Positions 41,309 to 49,250 of a stretch of DNA of 57,587 nucleotides are shown in pieces. Numbering within the stretch: the first letter of the stretch is position 1; each line of letters begins with the position of its first letter. Position numbers and translations under genes: made by a program. The stretch is from NCBI GenBank assembly GCA_004524565.1, contig SDNZ01000004.1:1-57587 (forward strand). The letters are read 5' to 3'. This stretch comes from Candidatus Thorarchaeota archaeon (GTDB taxonomy: Archaea; Asgardarchaeota; Thorarchaeia; Thorarchaeales; Thorarchaeaceae). Under the pieces are notes generated by a model that saw nothing but the letters and a program-made list of their open reading frames with translations, was not told where the DNA came from and did not search any database.

Positions 41309-41812
41309 TTGAATGAACTTGAGAACTTGGTGAAAAGAGCAGAAGAACTACGAGAGAATGACCGCATCGCTGATGCTGAAGACCATGTCAGATATGCGTT
41401 AGAGAGATATGAAGACTCTTGGGAATTGTGGTCCCAACTAGGACATATTCTTTCACGAAAACAGGAATCTGCTGAAGCTGCTGAAGCATTCATGACTGCT
41501 ACCACTCTTAATCCGGGAGAATTCTGGCTGTGGCTGTATCTAGGCTATGCTCAAAGAGATCTAGAGGATTACGAATCTGCGATTGAATCGACTGAAAATG
41601 CGCTGAGAGTTGAAAGTGGGCAGAATGAACTCGACCAGGCAAACTATAATCTAGCTTGTTATTATGCACTCTTAGGTCGCAATAAAGAAGCAATGGATTA
41701 TCTCAAGGAAGCGCTAGAAAATAATGATTCTATGAAGGAATGGGCACGCGAAGATTCCGACCTGAATTCCCTTAGAAGTGAGCCGGGATTTGAGTTCCTT
41801 GTTGAAAGATAG
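41309..41812 (+). CDS. TPR-repeat protein
   Basis: A soluble 167-residue protein built of tetratricopeptide repeats (about 4-5), for example ELWSQLGHILSRKQESAEAA near 40, FWLWLYLGYAQRDLEDYESA near 72 and ANYNLACYYALLGRNKEAMD near 110. TPR proteins bind partner peptides. The start is TTG at 41309, with GGTGAT just upstream. It is placed between the two halves of the 2-oxoacid oxidoreductase, perhaps as an assembly factor, but nothing in the sequence proves it. Confidence 0.85.
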   Translation: MNELENLVKRAEELRENDRIADAEDHVRYALERYEDSWELWSQLGHILSRKQESAEAAEAFMTATTLNPGEFWLWLYLGYAQRDLEDYESAIESTENALRVESGQNELDQANYNLACYYALLGRNKEAMDYLKEALENNDSMKEWAREDSDLNSLRSEPGFEFLVER

Positions 41813-41932
41813 AAGCTCAACGGGTTGCAACTGAGAATCTTTTCGATGAAGCATTACCATATTATAAAAAACAAGACTAGGGAGAAGCAATAGATGGATT
41901 AATAATTTTATTTACAATTTGACTGGTTTGTA

Positions 41933-42013
41933 ATGCAGTTCGGTGTAAAGATAGTTAGCTATTCTCGTGAAGATCGACAGCCATTCATTTACTACTCATT
42001 CATCATTATTTGA
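41933..42013 (+). pseudogene. Possible remnant of a second korB N-terminus
   Basis: The 327-base gap 41813-42139 has no full gene. Within it a 26-codon ORF reads REDRQPFIYY at 41966-41995, next to the real KorB start REDRQPWIYC. At the DNA level 23 of 30 bases agree and two of the differences are silent. The frame stops at 42011 and does not continue as KorB. It may be the decayed end of a duplicate korB. The rest of the gap is AT-rich, with no other clear signal. Confidence 0.35.
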
Positions 42014-42139
42014 GTGAACTACTTTTTAGAATCAGATAATTTCTAATTTACAGTGTTAAGATTGTTCTAAGAAAATCCTGACCACATCAACAACCCTTTT
42101 ATCATGTTTAGTTAGAGCTCGTGATAGGGAGAACCTCCT

Positions 42140-42985
42140 ATGACTGAAAGCGTACCCGTCTTGAAGCATCCAATGGCGAAGTACATCAGAGAAGATCGCC
42201 AACCATGGATTTACTGCCCAGGCTGTTCTGTTGGAATAGTTACAGGAATGCTTGCGCGTGCAATCGACAATCTAGGTCTGGACTTCAACAAGACCGTCAT
42301 CATATCGGGAATTGGTTGTACAGGTCGAACTTCAGGATATTTCAAGACCGGAACATTTCATACAACTCACGGAAGATCAATCGCTTTTGCTGAAGGGGTG
42401 AAGATAGCCAATCCGGAATTGGAGGTCATTGTTGTGAGTGGAGATGGAGACCTAGCTGCAATAGGTGGCAACCACTTGATTCATGCATGCCGAAGGAACA
42501 TCGATATGACTGTCATTTGTATTAACAATTTTAACTACGGGATGACAGGGGGACAATTCGGTCCAACTACAGAACATGAAAAATACTCCCAAACCAGTCC
42601 CGCTCCAATAGGGAATATGGAACACCCATTCAATTTAGTAAAACTTGCAGCATCATCAGGTGCAACCTTTGTCGCAAGATGGACTGCAGTACAGGCTCGC
42701 AGAGCGACTAAATCAATTGAGAAGGGAATCACAAAGAAAGGCTTCTCTTTCGTTGAGATCATCGGAGCGTGTCCAACAGCCTATGGTAGAATGAACCGTT
42801 TAGGTGATGGTAATACCATGCACAAACATCTACTTGAGGTTGCAGAGATTCAAAATGGACTACCTCCACATGAAGCAGAACTCAGCTATGCAGACAAAAT
42901 CATCTGTGGAGAATTTCTGGACATTGAGAAACCTGAGTACACTGAAGTGCTTGCAGGAATGCAACGTAGAACCAAGGGTGAATAA
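42140..42985 (+). CDS. korB: 2-oxoacid:ferredoxin oxidoreductase, beta (TPP) subunit
   Basis: Thiamine pyrophosphate binding subunit, 281 residues. It contains YCPGCSVGIVTGMLARAI near 27 and SGIGCTGR near 55 with the cluster cysteines, and the TPP motif VSGDGDLAAIGGNHLIHA near 103 followed by NNFNYGMTGGQ near 130. All are canonical for KorB. A GGGAGAACCTCCT region precedes the ATG. The gene is coupled to korC, one base apart. Confidence 0.95.
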   Translation: MTESVPVLKHPMAKYIREDRQPWIYCPGCSVGIVTGMLARAIDNLGLDFNKTVIISGIGCTGRTSGYFKTGTFHTTHGRSIAFAEGVKIANPELEVIVVSGDGDLAAIGGNHLIHACRRNIDMTVICINNFNYGMTGGQFGPTTEHEKYSQTSPAPIGNMEHPFNLVKLAASSGATFVARWTAVQARRATKSIEKGITKKGFSFVEIIGACPTAYGRMNRLGDGNTMHKHLLEVAEIQNGLPPHEAELSYADKIICGEFLDIEKPEYTEVLAGMQRRTKGE

Positions 42986-42986
42986 G

Positions 42987-43544
42987 ATGACTAGATACGA
43001 AGTCAGAATCGGAGGATTCGGCGGTCAGGGTGTAGTTACTATGGCAGTTGTCGCTGGAGAAACTGCATCACTCTATGACAAAAAGTATGTCGTACAGACT
43101 CAGTCATATGGTCCAGAAGCTCGTGGTGGAGCAAGCAAGAGTGAGATTGTTATCTCTGATGAAGAGGTAGATTATCCCAAAGTACAGGCTCCCGATGTTT
43201 TTGTTGTTCTTAGTAGAGCTGCATATCTAGAATATATCAAAGGTCTCAAGGATGATGGAATTCTAATTATCGATGAAGATCTTGTTGAGATTGAAGGAGA
43301 TCTTCCAAAAACAGTGAAGGTCTATAAGATACCTGCAACAAGAATTGCTGACAAAGAAGTAGGGAATAAACAATCCACAAACATTGTGATGCTTGGAGCT
43401 TTAACAGTGATAACAAAGATTCTGTCTGTTGAAGGGTTAAAAGCACGTATTGAAGAGAGATGGCCCAGATTCCTGAAGTCAAATATGCTTGCACTTGAGT
43501 TGGGTATGAAAGCTGGTGAAGAAGCACTTGCTAAGGCAGCATAA
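42987..43544 (+). CDS. korC: 2-oxoacid:ferredoxin oxidoreductase, gamma subunit
   Basis: Gamma subunit, 185 residues, with the family start RYEVRIGGFGGQGVVTMAV, the SYGPEARGGASKSEIVIS stretch near 45 and an NIVMLGALTVIT segment near 130. The ATG at 42987 follows the korB stop by one base, with the ribosome site AAGGGTG in the korB end. It completes a KorDABC enzyme with the genes at 38717-40194. The frame extends upstream to 42804 but that part lies inside korB and is not real. Confidence 0.94.
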   Translation: MTRYEVRIGGFGGQGVVTMAVVAGETASLYDKKYVVQTQSYGPEARGGASKSEIVISDEEVDYPKVQAPDVFVVLSRAAYLEYIKGLKDDGILIIDEDLVEIEGDLPKTVKVYKIPATRIADKEVGNKQSTNIVMLGALTVITKILSVEGLKARIEERWPRFLKSNMLALELGMKAGEEALAKAA

Positions 43545-43573
43545 TTGAATCTCGTTCAATCAAAATAATTCTG

Positions 43574-43927
43574 TCATTTCTTTTTTTTCGGTTCTTTATG
43601 AGGAAGACTTGATACATACGAAACTGACTTTTGAATCAGATCTCTCAATTTAGACTTCTTGTCAAGTACACAATCTAACAAAACAACATACTCCCCCATA
43701 ACCATACCTTTGCGCGGTTCAAAGAGAGTGATACCATCGTGTAACAAGGCTTCATCGCGGTCTTCAGAAGATAGTCTTAGAAAGAGATATGATTGATGAA
43801 CTCCAGCGAACATGTTCCTATTGATGAAAAATGCATATTTCCCAAACATCTTCTTCTCAACAAAATCAACCTCTGGTATATGTTGTTTGAGCAATTCTCT
43901 TAGTTCATCTTCAGACCTTTTTGTCAT
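43574..43927 (-). CDS. TfoX N-terminal domain protein
   Basis: A 117-residue TfoX_N-type protein, with the conserved VDFVEKKMFGKYAFFINRNMFAGVH segment near 20-45 and the LFLRLSSEDR strand. In bacteria TfoX affects competence regulation, but stand-alone TfoX_N proteins in archaea have no known role. The C-terminus is strongly basic (PHKEPKKKK). It is convergent with korC and runs in the same direction as the 2-hydroxyacyl-CoA dehydratase activator gene that follows upstream (15 nt), so it may share its message. Confidence 0.85.
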   Translation of the reverse strand: MTKRSEDELRELLKQHIPEVDFVEKKMFGKYAFFINRNMFAGVHQSYLFLRLSSEDRDEALLHDGITLFEPRKGMVMGEYVVLLDCVLDKKSKLRDLIQKSVSYVSSLPHKEPKKKK

Positions 43928-43941
43928 GGTAATTAACCATC

Positions 43942-44712
43942 TTACTCAATTGCTAAAACTGCAGCGCCTAGTGCGCCTGTAAGCTGTGGTTCTTCAGGAA
44001 TCCAGAGGTCTAATCCTAGATGCTTTGAAAGGTAATGTCGAAAAGCAGGATTCAGGGCAACTCCACCAGTAACACAGACAGGAGGTACCACCTTCACTCG
44101 TTTTGCTAGAGATCCAATCTTGGTCGTCATTGATACGTGGATACCTGCTGCAATATTTGCAGGTTTTTCTCCCGCACCTATATGACCAATGACTTCGCTT
44201 TCTGCAAAGACCGTACAAGTACTGCTAATTGATGAGGGAGTTTTAGACTGGAGTGCAAGAGGCCCTAGCTCATCTAGTGTAACACCTAAGACTCTAGCCA
44301 TAACTTCCAGAAATCGTCCCGTTCCAGCAGAACACTTGTCGTTGAGCTCGAAATCTTCTGGTCTTCCATCTTTGCCTATCCGAATAACTTTTGCATCTTG
44401 CCCGCCGACATCGATTAGCATACGGATTTCCGGATTAAGTGAGTGAACACCAATGCTATGACAGGTAATCTCTGTTACGGTCTTCGTGGATTTCTCAATA
44501 CGAGCTCGACCATACCCTGTTCCTATTATTGGAATATTGTCTAGCTGAAGTCCCGATTGCAATTCAAGTTCTCTAAGAATTTCATCAATTGCATGAGCGG
44601 CTGCAGCTCCTGTAAGCATGATGTGTTTAGCTCTAACATTCTTTTCACTGTCAATAAGAAGTCCTTTTGCGGTTGTAGAACCTACATCAATACCAATCCC
44701 AAATTTATCCAC
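43942..44712 (-). CDS. 2-hydroxyacyl-CoA dehydratase activator (HgdC-like, BadF/BadG family)
   Basis: ATP-hydrolysing iron-sulfur activator that injects electrons of very low potential into a 2-hydroxyacyl-CoA dehydratase or benzoyl-CoA reductase. The 256 residues have the ASKHA phosphate motif GIGIDVGSTTAKGLL near 5 and LIDVGGQDAKVI near 98, the bridging-cluster cysteines in NDKCSAGTGRF near 127 and SSTCTVFAESEV near 166, and GGVALNPA near 213. It belongs to the dehydratase operon (10 nt from the next gene). Confidence 0.93.
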   Translation of the reverse strand: MDKFGIGIDVGSTTAKGLLIDSEKNVRAKHIMLTGAAAAHAIDEILRELELQSGLQLDNIPIIGTGYGRARIEKSTKTVTEITCHSIGVHSLNPEIRMLIDVGGQDAKVIRIGKDGRPEDFELNDKCSAGTGRFLEVMARVLGVTLDELGPLALQSKTPSSISSTCTVFAESEVIGHIGAGEKPANIAAGIHVSMTTKIGSLAKRVKVVPPVCVTGGVALNPAFRHYLSKHLGLDLWIPEEPQLTGALGAAVLAIE

Positions 44713-44721
44713 TATATAACC

Positions 44722-45939
44722 TCACATGAACATCTCTAGTAATGCATCCACTCTTGTCTGAATTTGAGCCTCGTTGTATACTCTGGAATCAACCATGTCT
44801 CCTTCTATCACGACACCGGGTACACCAGTACGCTCAGCAACTATTTCTTTTGAAACTAGTTGACCCAGAGAATACCGTTTGCATGAACGAACAGAGAACA
44901 TAACAAATCCGTCAAGATTGTAGTCTTTAATCATCTTACACATTTTGTCTATCTTAGCATTTAATCCCTTGTTGAGATACACATTGGAATAGATACTAAC
45001 GACACTACCGAATAGATCATCGCCTTCAATCTTTCCAGACCATGCATGAGTATAGGTATCTGCAGGAAAGACTACGCCTCGTTTAGCAAGCCCGTTAAAG
45101 AACTTGAAAATAGAATGCCATGGTGGAATATTATCCCAAAGAAGACGTATCTTCTCATCACGGATTGCCCCAAGACCTTCCTTTACACGCATCTCAACCT
45201 CATCTAAGAGACTTTGATAGAAATCAATGATTAGCTCTGTACCTCTCATTGAAACAACTGGACCCATTGCTAAGAATCGATCAGCACAATTAAGTGGGGA
45301 GGGACTTGTTTTGCATGCAGTCAGTGACTTAGTCCATAGTCCCAGTGCTTTGCTAGATAGGTCTGCAACTTCTTGCATCCGTTCATCTGTTAGAGTCTTA
45401 TTGAAGGTGGTTCCAAGAAATGCCACCAATCGTTCAATACCTCTACGTACATACTCCTTGTGATGGTCAGGTTGTTCATCCTCAATCGGAGGAGTATCAA
45501 ACAAGAAGACTGGCGCGCCAGTCTGCTCTGATATCGCATCATACCACCTTAGAACAGTACCACAGATATTATTCCCTGCTAGAAGTGCCTGTGGTTTAGG
45601 CAGTCCTTCCATTGGACTATTATCAGGATTCTCAACAGAACCAATACTTGCACGTGCGTAGGAGCAGAGCTCTTGGGAATATCCAATATCTTCAGCGTAC
45701 CCACAAACTTCGGGTCCTACTTTTTGAGATCCAACAATTGCTCCGTACTGCTCTGGGTAACTCACACCAACATCCATTGCTACAGGAATCTCAACAGGAA
45801 ATCCTGACGTGACCCATGCAAGACGGTTCTCTTCGCTTGCTTGGTGTCCCATCAACATATTCTGGAACATTATCTGTTGAAGAAGCTTGTTAGATTCAAG
45901 TTGACGATAGACTTTTTCTTCCTTTTTCATTTCAGTCAA
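44722..45939 (-). CDS. 2-hydroxyacyl-CoA dehydratase / benzoyl-CoA reductase subunit (HgdB/BcrC-like)
   Basis: One of the two related subunits of the radical dehydratase. Cluster cysteines visible include VCGYAEDIGYSQELC near 78-92, NNICGTVLRW near 120 and VRSCKRYSLGQ near 350. I start at a TTG at 45939, 6 nt after GAGGTG at the end of the upstream gene; other reading back to 45963 is possible. About 405 residues, as in the family. Whether the substrate is a 2-hydroxyacyl-CoA such as lactoyl-CoA or 2-hydroxyglutaryl-CoA, or an aromatic acyl-CoA, cannot be told from sequence alone. Confidence 0.9.
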   Translation of the reverse strand: MTEMKKEEKVYRQLESNKLLQQIMFQNMLMGHQASEENRLAWVTSGFPVEIPVAMDVGVSYPEQYGAIVGSQKVGPEVCGYAEDIGYSQELCSYARASIGSVENPDNSPMEGLPKPQALLAGNNICGTVLRWYDAISEQTGAPVFLFDTPPIEDEQPDHHKEYVRRGIERLVAFLGTTFNKTLTDERMQEVADLSSKALGLWTKSLTACKTSPSPLNCADRFLAMGPVVSMRGTELIIDFYQSLLDEVEMRVKEGLGAIRDEKIRLLWDNIPPWHSIFKFFNGLAKRGVVFPADTYTHAWSGKIEGDDLFGSVVSIYSNVYLNKGLNAKIDKMCKMIKDYNLDGFVMFSVRSCKRYSLGQLVSKEIVAERTGVPGVVIEGDMVDSRVYNEAQIQTRVDALLEMFM

Positions 45940-45949
45940 TATGTTCACC

Positions 45950-47158
45950 TCAAGAGATACCAAGCGATTCTAGAAATGTTTGAATTTTCACTTCAATACG
46001 AGCTCGATCGGATAGTTCAGGATCGAGAGGAATTCGAACAGTACGAATTCCTGCAGCAGATGCAGCCTTCTCAATTGAAGGGGCTTCGAACTGGTCCGGG
46101 TCGCAGAATGATTGTTCGCAAATTATCAGGCCATCAATATGAAGTGCTTTAACTAAATCCTTGAGAAAATCCATTCGATACCGTAGTCCCTCTTGGGTCG
46201 GTTCGCCAGGTGCAGCCAAGATTGATTTTGCCATTTCTTCAAAGGGATTGCCACTCCTGTTAATTGGAGGTGCAAAGACGCTCTTGAACCCAAATGAAAG
46301 AAGGTCTAAGATTAGTATAGAATCATCTACACTGTCGATTCCGTTAATGATGGTAGCAATAGCTTGAGGTTCAACCATTCCTCCAACAACAAGAAGCCTA
46401 GGACCAGAAGGAGGTTTGAATGAATTTACCTTGGAGAGGTCTTTCTTTTGAAGACCTGATAGGATCGAATCGATGATACCTAAGAGCCCTTTTGATTTCA
46501 ATTTTTCTTTTACTAATAATGTAACTCTATGGATTTCAGAACCTACAGACGTTACTGGGGCTGATAAGAAAGATCGAACAAGACGTGCGAGTTCAGTATA
46601 TGATAGTACTTCAGGATCGACTACTCTAGCAGCATAGAGAAATTGTGCATCAAGACGAAATTCTCGAATTAGTGAGACCGCTCTTTCGTAATTATCAGTT
46701 GTGAATGGGCGGTCTAGGGTAGATTCAATCGTGCTACTGAGAATCTCAAGTTCCTTCGTCAAGTATATTTCAGCAGAGTCGTCATTTGCATATCTAGTTA
46801 CAGGATATGTCAAACGAAAGACACGGTCTTCAGAAAACCGGACCTTCCAGATGTCAGTAAGGTTCTGGAGAGAATCACATGTGTTTCCTGGAAAAAGAAG
46901 ACCCGAAATTGGGGGTAGTTGCTCATTGGTTCTCTGGTTGTACAGGTTTCTGATATATGAACATGCAAATGTTTGCAGGCTTTCTTCGAACCCACTAGTT
47001 ATCCCAGGAATCGCTCTCATTAACGATGGTGTGAAACCATGAGCAAGTATTAGTTCGAGAGGAGTATGAGGATAGATGTATCCTATAATTTCCTCACCTG
47101 CTTCTACGAGCTCTCTCAGACCCGAATCAGATTGTTCCAGTACTCCTTCGTAGCTCAA
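45950..47158 (-). CDS. 2-hydroxyacyl-CoA dehydratase / benzoyl-CoA reductase subunit (HgdA/BcrB-like)
   Basis: The second subunit of the dehydratase, 402 residues, structurally related to its neighbour. Cysteines in family positions are FACSYIRN near 66, PGNTCDSLQ near 93 and EQSFCDPDQFE near 348. The central PRLLVVGGMVEP near 253 opens the second Rossmann-like lobe. It heads the dehydratase operon on the minus strand and is divergent from the first acyl-CoA ligase, about 180 nt away. The ligase next door could provide its acyl-CoA substrate. Confidence 0.9.
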   Translation of the reverse strand: MSYEGVLEQSDSGLRELVEAGEEIIGYIYPHTPLELILAHGFTPSLMRAIPGITSGFEESLQTFACSYIRNLYNQRTNEQLPPISGLLFPGNTCDSLQNLTDIWKVRFSEDRVFRLTYPVTRYANDDSAEIYLTKELEILSSTIESTLDRPFTTDNYERAVSLIREFRLDAQFLYAARVVDPEVLSYTELARLVRSFLSAPVTSVGSEIHRVTLLVKEKLKSKGLLGIIDSILSGLQKKDLSKVNSFKPPSGPRLLVVGGMVEPQAIATIINGIDSVDDSILILDLLSFGFKSVFAPPINRSGNPFEEMAKSILAAPGEPTQEGLRYRMDFLKDLVKALHIDGLIICEQSFCDPDQFEAPSIEKAASAAGIRTVRIPLDPELSDRARIEVKIQTFLESLGIS

Positions 47159-47335
47159 TATGGTCCACCTAATGATGAGTATCTAACGACATACATCTTA
47201 TTTGTTGTGCTAGAGAGCCAATTTTTCGAAGGGCGAAGGAATTATGTACTGCAATATCTATGTAGGAGAGCTATACTTAGAATGAATTTGACCTACTATT
47301 TATTGGTCAGGTCATGATAAGGAGAGGAGACAAAG

Positions 47336-49087
47336 ATGGAAGAACAACTATGGCACAAATCGAGGTGGCCATCTGTAGTCAAGAAGACACTAGAATATCC
47401 AGATGAGCCGCTCTATATGTTGCTTGATAATATTGCAAAGAAACATCCAGATTCACCCTCAACCATATGGTCGGGTGTAACGAAGAGTTTCTCTGAAGTG
47501 AAAGACCATGCAGACAGGATTGCGAATTTCCTGATAAGCAGGGGAATAAAGAAAGGAGATAGAGTAGGAATATTCCTTCCAAATCTGCCACAATATCCTC
47601 CAATCTTCTTTGGAATTCTGAAGACGGGAGCAATTGCTGTAACCTGTAATCCATCATATACCGAAGGAGAGCTGAATTTCCAGCTTGAAGATGCAGGCGT
47701 CAAGGCTGTATTCTGTATGGATGACAAGAGATTCACCCCCACGACCTACAAAGCAATCAAAGGAACAGATGTCGATACAGTTGTGGTCTGTAGTGTAAAG
47801 AGCTTCCTACCTAAGGCCAAGGCAGTTATTGGAGGGCTCATAGGTAAGATACCCAAGAGTCCATATTATGAAGATGGTATCACATTCTTTTATGATAATG
47901 TCGTCACAGAGTATCCAGCTGAAGTTCCGGATGTCAAAATCAATGCAAAGGAAGACCTTGCTCTTATTTTGTACACAGGAGGAACCACCGGAACTCCAAA
48001 GGGAGCCATGCTGACGCATCGCAATTTGTACTCAAATGTAATGCAAATTGATGAGTGGGTTCAACTAGTACCTCCTGGTGGTGGAACACCAGAGAAATTG
48101 AAGGGTGGAGAGGACATCTATGTTGGAGCCCTACCGTGGTACCATTCGTATGGCCTGACCCTCACAATGATTGCATCCTACTTAATCGGAAGTTCCGTAA
48201 TCTGTATTCCAGATCCACGAGCAGGAAAACCCCCATTGACGGAGTTATTGGCAGATGTTCAGAAATACAAGGGAACTGTCATGCACTGTGTTCCAGCTCT
48301 CTATGCAGGGATGGTGAATCATCCAAATGTTGCAAAATACGATCTATCATCAATCAAGGCATGTGGATCGGGTGCAGCACCATTGCCACCAGAACTCGCT
48401 AAGAACTTTGAAGCAGCAACAGGAGCTATTGTATTCGAAGGTTACGGATTAACTGAGACTTCACCTATGACTCATGCAAATCCATCATTTACCGACCTTC
48501 GTAAATTCGGTGCAATTGGTGTTCCAATTCCAGATACGCATTCAGTCATCGTCGATATGGAAACTGGCACTAAAGTGTTAGCCCAAGGAGAAACTGGTGA
48601 GATTGCAGTCAATGGCCCCCAGGTGTTCAAAGGTTATTGGAACAAGGAGAAAGAGACCGCTGATGTCTTCCGAAAGATTGGCGGAAAGGATTATTTCTTG
48701 ACTGGTGATATCGGTCACATCGACGAAGATGGCTTCTTCGTAATCTCGGACAGAAAGAAGGACATGGTGAACGTTGGAGGCCTCAAGGCATATCCACGAG
48801 AGATTGAGGATACTCTATACGAGCATCCAGCAATAGCGATGGCTGCGGCCATTGGAGTACCTAGAAACGATGATACTGGTAATGAATTTGTCAAGGCTTT
48901 CGTTGTTCTCAAGGAGGGGCAGTCAGCAACTCCTGATGAGATAGTTGCCTGGGCAAAGGATAAACTCGCAGGGTACAAGAGACCTCGTGAAGTTGAAATC
49001 GTAGACGAACTCCCAGTCAGCACAGCAGGTAAGGTCCTTCGAAGAGAACTCCGCGCAAAGGAGCTCGAGAAGAGAGGTCTATCATAG
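47336..49087 (+). CDS. AMP-forming acyl-CoA synthetase (first copy)
   Basis: Acid-CoA ligase of the ANL family, 583 residues. It shows the P-loop motif LYTGGTTGTPKGA near 208, the substrate motif FEGYGLTETSPMTH near 375, the TGDIGHIDEDGFFVISDRKKDMV stretch near 465 and the catalytic lysine in STAGKVLRREL near 565. It activates fatty or other carboxylic acids with ATP and CoA at the inner side of the membrane or in the cytosol. A GGAGAGGAG ribosome site precedes the ATG. A terminator ends the unit. Confidence 0.94.
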   Translation: MEEQLWHKSRWPSVVKKTLEYPDEPLYMLLDNIAKKHPDSPSTIWSGVTKSFSEVKDHADRIANFLISRGIKKGDRVGIFLPNLPQYPPIFFGILKTGAIAVTCNPSYTEGELNFQLEDAGVKAVFCMDDKRFTPTTYKAIKGTDVDTVVVCSVKSFLPKAKAVIGGLIGKIPKSPYYEDGITFFYDNVVTEYPAEVPDVKINAKEDLALILYTGGTTGTPKGAMLTHRNLYSNVMQIDEWVQLVPPGGGTPEKLKGGEDIYVGALPWYHSYGLTLTMIASYLIGSSVICIPDPRAGKPPLTELLADVQKYKGTVMHCVPALYAGMVNHPNVAKYDLSSIKACGSGAAPLPPELAKNFEAATGAIVFEGYGLTETSPMTHANPSFTDLRKFGAIGVPIPDTHSVIVDMETGTKVLAQGETGEIAVNGPQVFKGYWNKEKETADVFRKIGGKDYFLTGDIGHIDEDGFFVISDRKKDMVNVGGLKAYPREIEDTLYEHPAIAMAAAIGVPRNDDTGNEFVKAFVVLKEGQSATPDEIVAWAKDKLAGYKRPREVEIVDELPVSTAGKVLRRELRAKELEKRGLS

Positions 49088-49097
49088 ACCAAGTATA

Positions 49098-49131
49098 GCG
49101 GGAGTGTAATCTCCCGCAACTCTATTTTTTT
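49098..49131 (+). terminator. Hairpin and T-run between the two acyl-CoA ligases
   Basis: GCGGGAG (49098-49104) and CTCCCGC (49111-49117) form a 7 bp stem around a 6-base loop, followed by a run of T from 49124 to 49131. Confidence 0.78.
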
Positions 49132-49250
49132 CATACAAACGAATTTCCGTTTGGTTCTACGTTTTTCCCAAAACCTCAACAAATATCAGAAGAGGAAGCA
49201 ATACAAAAAAGAATGGAGTTTACATCCAATAATAGAGGAGTTTGAAGAAT

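Noticed and set aside
42804-42986. Upstream extension of korC
   Set aside because: It lies within korB in another frame. The family start is at 42987.
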